Assembly (NCBI GenBank): GCA_022841525.1 | Contig: JALHRI010000014.1 | Location: 1 to 40,538 of the forward strand | Direction of reading: 5' to 3' | Length of the DNA: 40,538 nt | Source: Alphaproteobacteria bacterium | Lineage (GTDB): Bacteria > Pseudomonadota > Alphaproteobacteria > Rickettsiales > UBA3002 | Shown: positions 30,175 through 38,566 of the stretch, piece after piece | Numbering within the stretch: position 1 is the first letter of the stretch | Layout: each line of letters begins with the position of its first letter | The notes under the pieces: generated by a model | Told to the model about the DNA's origin: nothing | The model's database searches: none | Seen by the model: the letters and a program-made list of their open reading frames with translations, nothing else | Made by a program: the position numbers and the translations under genes

Positions 30175-31071
30175 CCACTGCGAGAATGCACCGGTCGCCA
30201 GCAGCACGCCGATAGCGGCCAGTGCGATGCCCAGCCATTCCTGCATCATCGGTACTTCGCCAAGTGCCGGGATGGCAAGCAAGGTCGCGATCACCGGAAT
30301 GAGCGGTAAAAACGCGCTGGAGGTGGAAGCGCCCAGCGTGCGCACCGCATGATTATAACAAATCAGCGCGGCAATACTGTTAAGCACGCCCTGATACAGC
30401 GCCTGAAACACCGCTTGTGGCATGGTTGCCATGCTAATTTGCGTCGGCAAGACGAAGACATAAAGCGGCAGCATGACCAGCGCCGACCAGAAGCTGACGC
30501 AGGCAGCTGTATGCAGCGGATCGATGTGCCATTTTTTCGCAAACACTGCGTAGAGCGACCAGGTGATGCCGCCAGCAAACACCAGGCCGTGGCCAAGCAG
30601 CGCGTGTGCGTGCGGCGCATCAGTTTCAGCGAAAAACAACAAGGCGATACCCACAATACTGATGCACACACCGGCAATTTTTGTGCGCGAACTATGCTCA
30701 CCCAGCATCAGCACGCCGATGAGGGTAGTTAAAATCAGCATGGTGGTGTTGATAATGCCCGCCGCGTGCGACGCCGGAATAAACTTCATGCCGTAAATGG
30801 TAAAAATATTATAGGGCGCGCCCATCATCATCGCTAAAAAAAAGCTGCCGGCAATGCCCCACGGGCCAATGCGCAGGCCTTTTTTGATCACAATCGGCAG
30901 TAAGAGCAGTGCGGCAGTACCAAAGCGCAGCATGGTAATGTCGGTGGCGAGTAAATCGCTGCGCACGCTATAGCTGGAAATGACGACCCATAAGCTCCAA
31001 ATACTGATGGAAATCAGCATCATCATCACCGCGCGCTGGCGGGTGAGGTGCGGGGTAAAGGCAGCAGACAT
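30160..31071 (-). CDS. EamA/DMT family transporter
   Basis: Ten-TM-like hydrophobic protein with ASHAAGIINTTMLILTTLIGVLMLGEHSSRTKIAGVCISIVGIALLFF. Converges on ABC-F with a 15-bp coding overlap. Confidence 0.88.
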   Translation of the reverse strand: MSAAFTPHLTRQRAVMMMLISISIWSLWVVISSYSVRSDLLATDITMLRFGTAALLLLPIVIKKGLRIGPWGIAGSFFLAMMMGAPYNIFTIYGMKFIPASHAAGIINTTMLILTTLIGVLMLGEHSSRTKIAGVCISIVGIALLFFAETDAPHAHALLGHGLVFAGGITWSLYAVFAKKWHIDPLHTAACVSFWSALVMLPLYVFVLPTQISMATMPQAVFQALYQGVLNSIAALICYNHAVRTLGASTSSAFLPLIPVIATLLAIPALGEVPMMQEWLGIALAAIGVLLATGAFSQWLRRA

Positions 31072-31155
31072 GCCGCTTGGTAGCGCGCCGTTAGTGTGCG
31101 CGCAAGGGGGTTTTTGATTAGCAGAAATTTAACGCTTTGTTGGTAGGCTGAAGCC

Positions 31156-32247
31156 ATGAGCAATCAACAAAAACCACCGTATCAGTGGATGCAGCGCCAG
31201 GACATGGTCGATGTGGTGAAGGAATATAACCGCATTGCCAGTGACCACACGTGGTATATTCCTGCCAGCCCAGAATTGCTGGAAGCAATCATGTTTGTGG
31301 AAAGTAAGGGCAAGCCGGTGTCGTATGGGGTGCGTCCCGATGGTACGATTTCCGGTGCAATGGGTGTGATGCAAGTAAAGCCCGATTCGTTACCTACACG
31401 TGGTGTGCCCACATTATTGTTTGCACGGCATGATTTTCATGCTGCGTATCAAGAAAACCCCTATGATTCCGCGCTTAATCTCACGGCGGCACTGAGTGTG
31501 TTGATGGAAAAATCCATCACGTTGCAGAACTATGCCGGCAATGGTGGTAAGTTTCCTACCGAGCAGATGGAGGGCAATCTCTATCTACTGCTGCTGGGAT
31601 ATAAAGCCGGAAATGATGGCCTGAAAGGTGATTTTAAGGCACTTGAACCTCGTGAAGAATTGCAGCGCAATAGAGTGTATCCGGCTAAAGTTGCTGCTTA
31701 TGCTAAGTTCATGGCAGGTCAACGGATCGATGCGTCACCTGAAAAAGCGCTGTCCTATCAGGATGTGTACACGCGGATTATCGATGATGTTAGCAGGCTT
31801 GGTGCGAATCCAAAAGAACAGACGGCGCGTATGAAAGCGTTTATAAGGCAAGTGGAACAAGCAGAGCATGACTATCAAGGAAAAGGTGATTTTGCGCTGG
31901 CAATCAGCACGCCTTTTGCAGCGCCAGTGCATATCGTCCCTAACGAGTGTCAGGCACTATTGGCTGCTGTTGGTGAGCATCATAGAGATTACGTAACGCA
32001 GTATCTGAACCCACAAGATATTCATCAATTTTCATTGTCGTGCGCAGTGACTGAAGATAGTAAGGCTATGTTTAATTCTACTAGTATTATTCCGTGCGCC
32101 GATGCAGTAGCGACATTCTGCAGGGAATGGCAGCTTAGGCAGCAGCAGGGATTTGATTGCATGCTCGAGATTCGTGAAGATTCCACCAATCATGGGCTGC
32201 CCAAAAATGCGCCCCTGCTCGCCAATACAGAGGGGCGAGGCAAATAG
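31156..32247 (+). CDS. lytic-transglycosylase (SLT)-like protein without obvious signal peptide
   Basis: PELLEAIMFVESKGKPVSYGVRPDGTISGAMGVMQVKPDSL...NPYDSALNLTAALSVLM...LLLLGYKAG fits the ES...GxMQV SLT pattern; N-terminus MSNQQKPPYQWMQRQDMVDVV is hydrophilic. Confidence 0.65.
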   Translation: MSNQQKPPYQWMQRQDMVDVVKEYNRIASDHTWYIPASPELLEAIMFVESKGKPVSYGVRPDGTISGAMGVMQVKPDSLPTRGVPTLLFARHDFHAAYQENPYDSALNLTAALSVLMEKSITLQNYAGNGGKFPTEQMEGNLYLLLLGYKAGNDGLKGDFKALEPREELQRNRVYPAKVAAYAKFMAGQRIDASPEKALSYQDVYTRIIDDVSRLGANPKEQTARMKAFIRQVEQAEHDYQGKGDFALAISTPFAAPVHIVPNECQALLAAVGEHHRDYVTQYLNPQDIHQFSLSCAVTEDSKAMFNSTSIIPCADAVATFCREWQLRQQQGFDCMLEIREDSTNHGLPKNAPLLANTEGRGK

Positions 32248-32304
32248 TCTGATGTGCGTGAGTTACTTGCACCGCTGCTAAAAATCGGCTAGCACTGTGT
32301 GCCT

Positions 32305-33333
32305 ATGAAAGCACTTGTAAAATCGCATGCCCGCGAAGGCATCTGGCTGACGGATGTTCCTGAACCCACCACCACCAGCAACGATGTGCTGATTCAGGTG
32401 CTGAAAACCGGCATTTGCGGCACCGATATTCACATCTATAACTGGGATGAATGGGCGCAGAAAACCGTGCCGGTGGGCTTAACTGCGGGCCATGAATTTG
32501 TCGGCCGTATCATCGAAATCGGCAGCAATGTGCACAACGCCAAAGTGGGCGATATTGTCTCTGTCGAAGGTCACGTGGTCTGCGGCGTGTGCCGCAACTG
32601 CATGGCAGGGCGCAGGCATTTATGCCCCAACACCAAAGGCATTGGTGTGAACATTAACGGTGCGTTTGCCGAGCGCGTGGCGGTGCCGGCGGCGAATCTG
32701 TGGCATGTCAGCCCCCATGTGCCGCTGGAATATTACGCGATTTTTGATCCGCTGGGTAACGCCGCGCACACCACGCTGGCCTTCGATTTGGTCGGTGAAG
32801 ACGTACTGATCACCGGCGCGGGCCCGATTGGTATTGCCGCCGTGGCGATGGCCAAAAAAGCCGGGGCCCGCCACGTGGTGATTACCGATGTCAACGACTA
32901 CCGCCTTGGCCTGGCACGCACGCTGGGTGCCACGCGCGCGGTGAATGTGGCGAAAGAAAATCTGAATGACGTGATGCGTGAGTTGGGCATGAGCGAGGGC
33001 TTCGATGTAGGCTTGGAAATGTCTGGCAATCCTTCTGCACTGCGCCAGATGCTGGATGCGATGGTACACGGCGGCAAGGTGGCGATGCTGGGCATTCAAC
33101 CCGAAAACACCGGCATTAACTGGGATCATATCGTGTTCAAAGGCTTGCATGTGCAAGGCATTTATGGCCGCCAGATGTTTGAAACCTGGTACAAGCTGCA
33201 ATCGATGATCGAGTCGGGTATGGACATCGCGCCGGTGATTACCCACCGCATGCACTACACTCAGTTCCAAGAAGGCTTCGACCTGATGCGCGCCGGAAAA
33301 TCCGGTAAGGTGATTTTGGATTGGGCGGCGTAA
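32305..33333 (+). CDS. tdh: L-threonine 3-dehydrogenase
   Basis: [33 protein letters not shown]...[21 protein letters not shown]...[11 protein letters not shown]...[19 protein letters not shown]. Confidence 0.96.
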   Translation: MKALVKSHAREGIWLTDVPEPTTTSNDVLIQVLKTGICGTDIHIYNWDEWAQKTVPVGLTAGHEFVGRIIEIGSNVHNAKVGDIVSVEGHVVCGVCRNCMAGRRHLCPNTKGIGVNINGAFAERVAVPAANLWHVSPHVPLEYYAIFDPLGNAAHTTLAFDLVGEDVLITGAGPIGIAAVAMAKKAGARHVVITDVNDYRLGLARTLGATRAVNVAKENLNDVMRELGMSEGFDVGLEMSGNPSALRQMLDAMVHGGKVAMLGIQPENTGINWDHIVFKGLHVQGIYGRQMFETWYKLQSMIESGMDIAPVITHRMHYTQFQEGFDLMRAGKSGKVILDWAA

Positions 33334-33358
33334 GCGCTGCGCGCATTCAGGCATTGAA

Positions 33359-33380
33359 ATTAGCATCATATGATGCTAAT
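33359..33380. promoter_or_regulatory. 22-bp perfect palindrome, probable VapB operator
   Basis: ATTAGCATCATATGATGCTAAT is its own reverse complement; ends 26 bp before the vapB ATG; a further half-site attGATGC follows. Confidence 0.75.
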
Positions 33381-33406
33381 ATTGATGCACTCCGAGGGAA
33401 AGCAAG

Positions 33407-33592
33407 ATGCGCACTACGGTCACACTGGAAGACAATTTACTGAAAAAAGCCCAAGCCTATACAGGCATTGCCGAGAAATCATCGCTGCTGCGCGAAGCGC
33501 TTCAGGCACTCATTGCGCGAGAAAGCGCCAAGCGGCTCATTGCACTTGGGGGCACGGAAAAAAACGCTAAGCTTCCTCGCAGACGTCGCTAA
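33407..33592 (+). CDS. VapB-like antitoxin (ribbon-helix-helix)
   Basis: MRTTVTLEDNLLKKAQAYTGIAEKSSLLREALQALIARESAKRLIALGG, typical VapB, directly before a VapC. Confidence 0.88.
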   Translation: MRTTVTLEDNLLKKAQAYTGIAEKSSLLREALQALIARESAKRLIALGGTEKNAKLPRRRR

Positions 33593-33595
33593 CTC

Positions 33596-33961
33596 ATGGT
33601 GCTGGTTGATAGCTCGGTCTGGATTGATCACTTCCGCCGCAGCAACGTTCATCTGATCGCGCTATTGGAAGATGGCGGTATTCTTACCCATCCATCGATT
33701 CTCGGCGAACTGGCGCTGGGTAATTTCAAACATCGAACACGTATTCTACAGGCTCTGTACGATCTGCCGATCATCACCTGCGCGCAAGATCACGAAGTGC
33801 TACATTTCATCGAAACACAGCAATTATATGGCACAGGCATTGGCTATATTGATGCGCATTTGCTTGCCGCTGCGCGTCTGCATGGCACTACCTTGCTAAC
33901 GCATGACAAAAAGCTACATGCTGCTGCGCTCAAGCTTAACCTTGCCTTTCGCGAGTATTGA
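33596..33961 (+). CDS. VapC-like PIN-domain toxin
   Basis: MVLVDSSVWIDHFR...LTHPSILGELALG...YGTGIGYIDAHLLAAARLHGTTLLTHDKKL. Confidence 0.92.
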   Translation: MVLVDSSVWIDHFRRSNVHLIALLEDGGILTHPSILGELALGNFKHRTRILQALYDLPIITCAQDHEVLHFIETQQLYGTGIGYIDAHLLAAARLHGTTLLTHDKKLHAAALKLNLAFREY

Positions 33962-34009
33962 TGCAGAGATTCTTCGTCTTCGCCGCTGCAATGCCCCAAA
34001 AACGCATTT

Positions 34010-34186
34010 GAACTCTTCTCGTATTCCCGTATTCTCGCACTCTCGAATTCCACTTCCACGGAGCATCCCATGACCGCAGCCCTTGCCACGAAGCCCGCCA
34101 CTTCCCTTGCGGCGCAATTTGAAGCTGAAATTGCGGCGCTGAAACACGCCGGTACCTTCAGAACTAGTCAATACCCACGCTCTTAA
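34010..34186 (+). pseudogene. truncated kbl 5' end, copy 1 (leader plus about 32 codons, then divergent sequence and stop)
   Basis: Leader gaactcttctcgtattcccgtattctcg and ATG at 34070: MTAALATKPATSLAAQFEAEIAALKHAGTFRT-SQYPRS*; 26 of the first 32 residues match intact kbl. Confidence 0.9.
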
Positions 34187-35084
34187 GTGGAGTTATCCTG
34201 CCTTGGTATTCATAATGCTCGCAGCTGGAGGTATGATGTGTGCCAACGATAGCTGCCTTATCTGTGTACCCTTCGGGAACCGGATATCCACCAGCCTTAC
34301 GTGCCGATGCCATATCAGCATACGTATGATCACATGCAGGAAGATGGTGCTCTTGTAGAAACTCGTCTAATCTTTGTCTGGTTTCCAAATCTTCTGGGTG
34401 TTTCGACAGATATTTCTTGGTTTTATCCCGCGCTGCTTTCAGCAATTCATCGGGAGCAATTTTCATGAGTTCAGTCCATACTGATTTATAGAATTGCAGA
34501 TTTCTATCCACCAGCGCTTCAATGATCGCTTTTTTTTGTGCTTTGCTTGCGCCTAAAAAATGCCTGAAAGCAAGTTCAGCATTTGGTTGAGTGATAACGC
34601 CTGATTCATAGAGGTTGTTTCGTAAGCTTAATAAGCGAGCACAAAACGCAACATTTCCATTTTTATCTGGAAGGCTATTAACTTTTATAATATCATCAAT
34701 CAAGTACTTGGGTAAAGAATCAAGATCGTAACAGTCTTGATAAAATATCAGTTTTTCTTTTCTACGGTCGTTCCACCCCGTTAATCCAGGAAAACGGCCT
34801 GTTTCAGAAAAGAGAAACATTTCTACTGGAGATATCAGGTGATCAACGTTGAAAGCAGTTGTTCCATCGCTACTAGTTTCAGGAAAATTGGGTTGAAAGA
34901 AATGAAACTCAAATTTTGATAACCCATCCAGCGATGGGAAAATATCACTATCAGCCATCCAGTCTAAAACCTCTGTAATAGTACTGTGCCTGCCAAATGA
35001 TTCTAGTGCATTTGCCGCGTCTGCTGGTAAAGTGACGGATGCTAAAACACTAGCACCGCTTCTTAAAAAATGTCGTCTTTTCAT
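34164..35084 (-). CDS. orphan protein with twin-arginine-like N-terminus
   Basis: 306 aa; MKRRHFLRSGASVLASVTLPADAANA resembles a Tat or Sec signal. AT-richer than surroundings. No family recognised. Confidence 0.75.
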   Translation of the reverse strand: MKRRHFLRSGASVLASVTLPADAANALESFGRHSTITEVLDWMADSDIFPSLDGLSKFEFHFFQPNFPETSSDGTTAFNVDHLISPVEMFLFSETGRFPGLTGWNDRRKEKLIFYQDCYDLDSLPKYLIDDIIKVNSLPDKNGNVAFCARLLSLRNNLYESGVITQPNAELAFRHFLGASKAQKKAIIEALVDRNLQFYKSVWTELMKIAPDELLKAARDKTKKYLSKHPEDLETRQRLDEFLQEHHLPACDHTYADMASARKAGGYPVPEGYTDKAAIVGTHHTSSCEHYEYQGRITPLKSVGID

Positions 35085-35197
35085 ACTAATGAATATGCAG
35101 GACTTAACCTATTTCTTGTATGAAGATTTGATGACAAAATACCGATTACCGGGTAATCAAATCATCGACAGACCATCGTATTATCCCTATTCTTTCT

Positions 35198-35268
35198 TGT
35201 CATGCCTGCGAAAGCAGGCATCTTATGCATTGAAATTTTAGAGATTCCTGCTTACGCAGGAATGACAA
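35198..35268. repeat. inverted-repeat element (TTGTCATkCCTGCG arms)
   Basis: ttgtcatgcCTGCgaaaGCAGgcat...gattcCTGCttacGCAGgaatgacaa: two hairpins with outer arms complementary. Confidence 0.88.
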
Positions 35269-35306
35269 AAGTAAACGAAATATATGATCCTTTACGGAGT
35301 CCCCCT

Positions 35307-35399
35307 ATGACCGCTGCACTTGCCACCACGCCCTCCACTTCCCTTGCGGCGCAATTTGAAGCTGATGACGGTATGACATCACCATCGCTTTTACATTGA
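35307..35399 (+). pseudogene. truncated kbl 5' end, copy 2 (about 19 codons)
   Basis: MTAALATTPSTSLAAQFEA-DDGMTSPSLLH*; shares the 31-nt string CCACTTCCCTTGCGGCGCAATTTGAAGCTGA with copy 1. Confidence 0.9.
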
Positions 35400-35440
35400 A
35401 CTCTTCTCGTATTCTCGTATTCTACCCTAAGGAGCTCCCC

Positions 35441-36652
35441 ATGACCGCTGCCCTTGCCACCACGCCTGCCACACCATTTGCAGCACAGCTGGAAGCTGAA
35501 ATTGCGGCGCTGAAACAAGCCGGAACCTTCAAAACTCTGCGCTATATTCAAACGCCGATGGACGCCGAAGTGGATATGGAAGGCAGCGGCCACGCGCTGG
35601 TACTATCGGCGAATAATTATCTGGGGCTGGCGAACCATCCGGAGGTGATTGAAGCAGGCCGCGAGGCCTTGACGAAATACGGCGCGGGCACCGCCAGCGT
35701 GCGTTTTATTTGCGGCACCTTCACGCCGCATCGCGCGCTGGAAGAGGCGCTGGCCAAGCTGCATTTCACGCAGAGCGCACTGAGTTACGTCAGCTGCTGG
35801 AGTGCCAATACCGGCCTGATGCCTAGCATTGCAGGTAGCGAAGACGCGCTCATTTCCGATGCGCTCAACCATGCCTCCCTCATCGATGGTTGCCGCATGA
35901 GCAAAGCCAAACGCGCGGTGTATAAGCATGCCGACATGACCGATTTGGAAGCCAAGCTGAAAGAAGCACAGGGCGCGCGCCGCATTTTTATTATCACTGA
36001 CGGCGTGTTTAGTATGGAAGGTTCCATCGCGCCGCTGCCGGATATTATCACGCTCGCCAAAAAATACGGCGCGGCGATTATTATGGATGATTGCCACGGC
36101 GTCGGTGTGTTGGGTAAACACGGCCGCGGTACGGCGGAATATTTCGGCGTGGAAGGGCAGGTCGATATCATCACCGGCACGCTGGGCAAGGCACTCGGCG
36201 GAGCGGCAGGCGGCTATATTGCAGGGCCTAAAGCGCTGATCGATTACCTCAATCAGGTATCGCGGCCGCAGCTATTTTCCAACGCGTTGCCGGCGACGAT
36301 TGCCGCAAGCGCGCTGAAGGCCGTTGAAATCATGAACCGCGAGCCTGAGCGCGTGGCAAGGCTGCATGCAGGTGTGAAGCGCATGCGCGAGGGTCTGAAA
36401 AAGCTGGGCTTCAAGCCGCTGGAGGGCGATAGCGCGATTGTGCCGATTATTGTTGGCGAAACGTCCTTCGCGATTGCGATGAGCAAGGAGCTCCTCAACG
36501 AAGGCGTCTTCATCACCGGTTTTGGCTTCCCCGTAGTGCCCGAAGGCACCGCACGCCTGCGCATTCAAATGAACGCAGCGCTTACCGATGCGCAGATCGA
36601 CCGCGCGCTGGTGGCCTTTGAAAAAGTGGGCAAAAAACTGGGCGTGATTTAG
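35441..36652 (+). CDS. kbl: glycine C-acetyltransferase (2-amino-3-ketobutyrate CoA ligase)
   Basis: MTAALATTPATPFAAQLEAEIAALKQAGTFKTLRYIQTPMDAEVDMEG...LVLSANNYLGLANHPEVI...IIMDDCHGVGVLGKHGRGT...DIITGTLGKALGGAAGGYIAG. Start taken at ATG 35441 with upstream ggag. Confidence 0.96.
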   Translation: MTAALATTPATPFAAQLEAEIAALKQAGTFKTLRYIQTPMDAEVDMEGSGHALVLSANNYLGLANHPEVIEAGREALTKYGAGTASVRFICGTFTPHRALEEALAKLHFTQSALSYVSCWSANTGLMPSIAGSEDALISDALNHASLIDGCRMSKAKRAVYKHADMTDLEAKLKEAQGARRIFIITDGVFSMEGSIAPLPDIITLAKKYGAAIIMDDCHGVGVLGKHGRGTAEYFGVEGQVDIITGTLGKALGGAAGGYIAGPKALIDYLNQVSRPQLFSNALPATIAASALKAVEIMNREPERVARLHAGVKRMREGLKKLGFKPLEGDSAIVPIIVGETSFAIAMSKELLNEGVFITGFGFPVVPEGTARLRIQMNAALTDAQIDRALVAFEKVGKKLGVI

Positions 36653-36667
36653 GACATCGCAACAAAG

Positions 36668-37999
36668 CTAGACGCCGCGCGAGGCTTGTTGCGCCGCGAT
36701 GAAATCTCGCAAGCGGCCAAGATCATGAATCATAGATTCTATGACTGGCAGTGCATGTTCGCCGGGTAATTTCCCCAGTGAAGCCAGCACTGCTTCAAAT
36801 TCATGATCGATATTCATACGCGTTTGTTGCGCGCGGTAGCGCTCGAAATGGCAAAAAACATCCCTAAATGCGGCAGCTTTTTCTTCTGATTGACTGCAAT
36901 TATGAAGAAACTGAACCCAAGGGCCTGATGCCGGGGCGAGTGATTTCGCAGGCGACTGACTCAGCTCATCCCCCAGTGATGATGCGCGTGCATCACGGTA
37001 ACGGTTATAAGCGCGAGGCAAGCCTTTTTCGCCGACTTTTTTCATCAAACTTTTATAGGCCAGGAAGCTGTTGCCTGAAGAATCACATTCTTTTGGTTGA
37101 ACGATAAAGTGGCCATGAGTTTTTGCCATGAGCATTAAGCCATGTAAAAAAGCATAGGTGGTGACAAAATTTACGTTCCCCATACCATCGGACGTACTTG
37201 CTAAAAAATGCTTGCTGTTAGGGTTGAATCTGTCGTCTAGCTCTCCGGCATATTGTGCGTAGTGGGGGTCATGTTGATTGGCAGTGCGATAATGGTGCCG
37301 CTGAATAACGCGTCCGCGCACGTCGCCTCCTTCGTAGAGTACAAAAATGGGCGAAGTGTCTCCTCTGGTGTGTAAGGTATGAATCGCATCGCTCAACGAG
37401 ATCTCACCACGATCTTTGAAGCCGTTTTTTAAGGCGGTAGATTCTATGGAGCCATCGGCATGTAGACTGCTGCTGGCCAGGTTGTGGGCATGAACAGCGC
37501 GCGCAAGTTGCGTATTAGGCTTTAGCAAACTTGCGATTAATTGCCCCTTTGAAGGTGGCCATGTTCCGCGCTCTCTGGATTGCCAGCGTACTGCGATATG
37601 GTCGTTACTTGGATGCTGTAAAATCGTATGGAGTCTATCCAAATACTCCTCACCGCAGCGCGTGGGAATAATCTCGATCAATCCCATTCCAAGTAAATCG
37701 CGCATAAATCCAACACGTTGATCTGCAAAGCGGTAGCCATAACGTATATTTGCGGCGCTCACCCGCGGAGGATCTCCGCAGAGGTCCTCGCGTTGAATCG
37801 GCGTTTGTAATCCAAAAAACTCGCCCAACACCATATCCGTCGTGCTTAATCTGATGACGCCACGTTTGGCCATTCCCATCAGTAACCGCGCGTAGCCATA
37901 ATGCTTCTGATGCTCCTCACCAGCGAGCATCAGCGTCAGCAGGCTAGAGGTATCTAGCACTACCGTAGGGGGGCTGGCGTCTGTCGTCGCACGTTGCAT
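36668..37999 (-). CDS. large orphan protein with PIN-like N-terminal motif
   Basis: 443 aa; N-terminus TVVLDTSSLLTLMLAGEE...IRLSTTDMVLGEFFG resembles PIN acidic motifs; remainder unrecognised. Confidence 0.65.
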   Translation of the reverse strand: MQRATTDASPPTVVLDTSSLLTLMLAGEEHQKHYGYARLLMGMAKRGVIRLSTTDMVLGEFFGLQTPIQREDLCGDPPRVSAANIRYGYRFADQRVGFMRDLLGMGLIEIIPTRCGEEYLDRLHTILQHPSNDHIAVRWQSRERGTWPPSKGQLIASLLKPNTQLARAVHAHNLASSSLHADGSIESTALKNGFKDRGEISLSDAIHTLHTRGDTSPIFVLYEGGDVRGRVIQRHHYRTANQHDPHYAQYAGELDDRFNPNSKHFLASTSDGMGNVNFVTTYAFLHGLMLMAKTHGHFIVQPKECDSSGNSFLAYKSLMKKVGEKGLPRAYNRYRDARASSLGDELSQSPAKSLAPASGPWVQFLHNCSQSEEKAAAFRDVFCHFERYRAQQTRMNIDHEFEAVLASLGKLPGEHALPVIESMIHDLGRLRDFIAAQQASRGV

Positions 38000-38121
38000 C
38001 AGGCACTACTGCGGCAGAACTATGACGATTATATGACGATCTGCCTGCATTTTTTGCATAGCAGCATTGCACCTTTGTACGGCAAGGGCTGAGTGACATC
38101 GTATCAGATTGAAGCAAGCGC

Positions 38122-38150
38122 TTGACAAGCAGGGGGGCGGTTATTAGGAA
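38122..38150 (+). promoter_or_regulatory. probable tRNA promoter (TTGACA -35, TAGGAA-like -10)
   Basis: cTTGACAagcaggggggcggttatTAGGAA with 17-bp spacing, then a GC-rich gcgccc discriminator ahead of the tRNA. Confidence 0.45.
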
Positions 38151-38173
38151 TGCGCCCTCTTTCTAAGTAAAGT

Positions 38174-38250
<77 letters not shown>

Positions 38251-38251
38251 T

Positions 38252-38359
38252 CCTACGCCCTGCGGGCTTCGGGTGGCAGGCCACCCCTTCGTGGCCTGAC
38301 GCACGGCACCGCAACGTGGACGTAGGAGTTTCGCCCGAAGCTCCTACTTGGAGCGTAGG
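38252..38359. repeat. structured palindromic element abutting tRNA-Ile
   Basis: CAGGCCAC-cccttc-GTGGCCTG (38277-38298); GTAGGAGtttcg/cgaagCTCCTAC (38322-38347); outer CCTACGC (38252-38258) / GCGTAGG (38353-38359). Confidence 0.8.
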
Positions 38360-38504
38360 GGGACTGGAGCCAAAGGTTCTGAACCGCTATCCTCAACTCT
38401 GGCTGAGTTCTCAATGTCTCTACCAGCCCCCACACCCTGCGCCTTCGGCTTCGGGCGGGGTGGCGTAGAATGTGGTCTTGATTTCAGCAAAATTAGTGCG
38501 CAAG

Positions 38505-38544
38505 TTCCCAATATGGTAAACAAGGCTTGTTCCCAATATGGGAA
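38505..38544. promoter_or_regulatory. probable HigA operator: two TTCCCAATATGG sites 25 bp apart
   Basis: TTCCCAATATGG at 38505 and TTCCCA-ata-TGGGAA at 38530-38544, followed by tatgcTATAAC and the higB ATG at 38567. Confidence 0.7.
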
Positions 38545-38566
38545 TATGCTATAACGGAGCAAAGGC

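Noticed and set aside
32620-33369. 249-aa minus-strand ORF opposite tdh
   Set aside because: Complete overlap with a confidently identified tdh; His-rich shadow translation.
36868-37107. plus-strand 79-aa ORF within the PIN-like gene
   Set aside because: Contained within a longer, better-supported minus-strand ORF and matches no recognised family.
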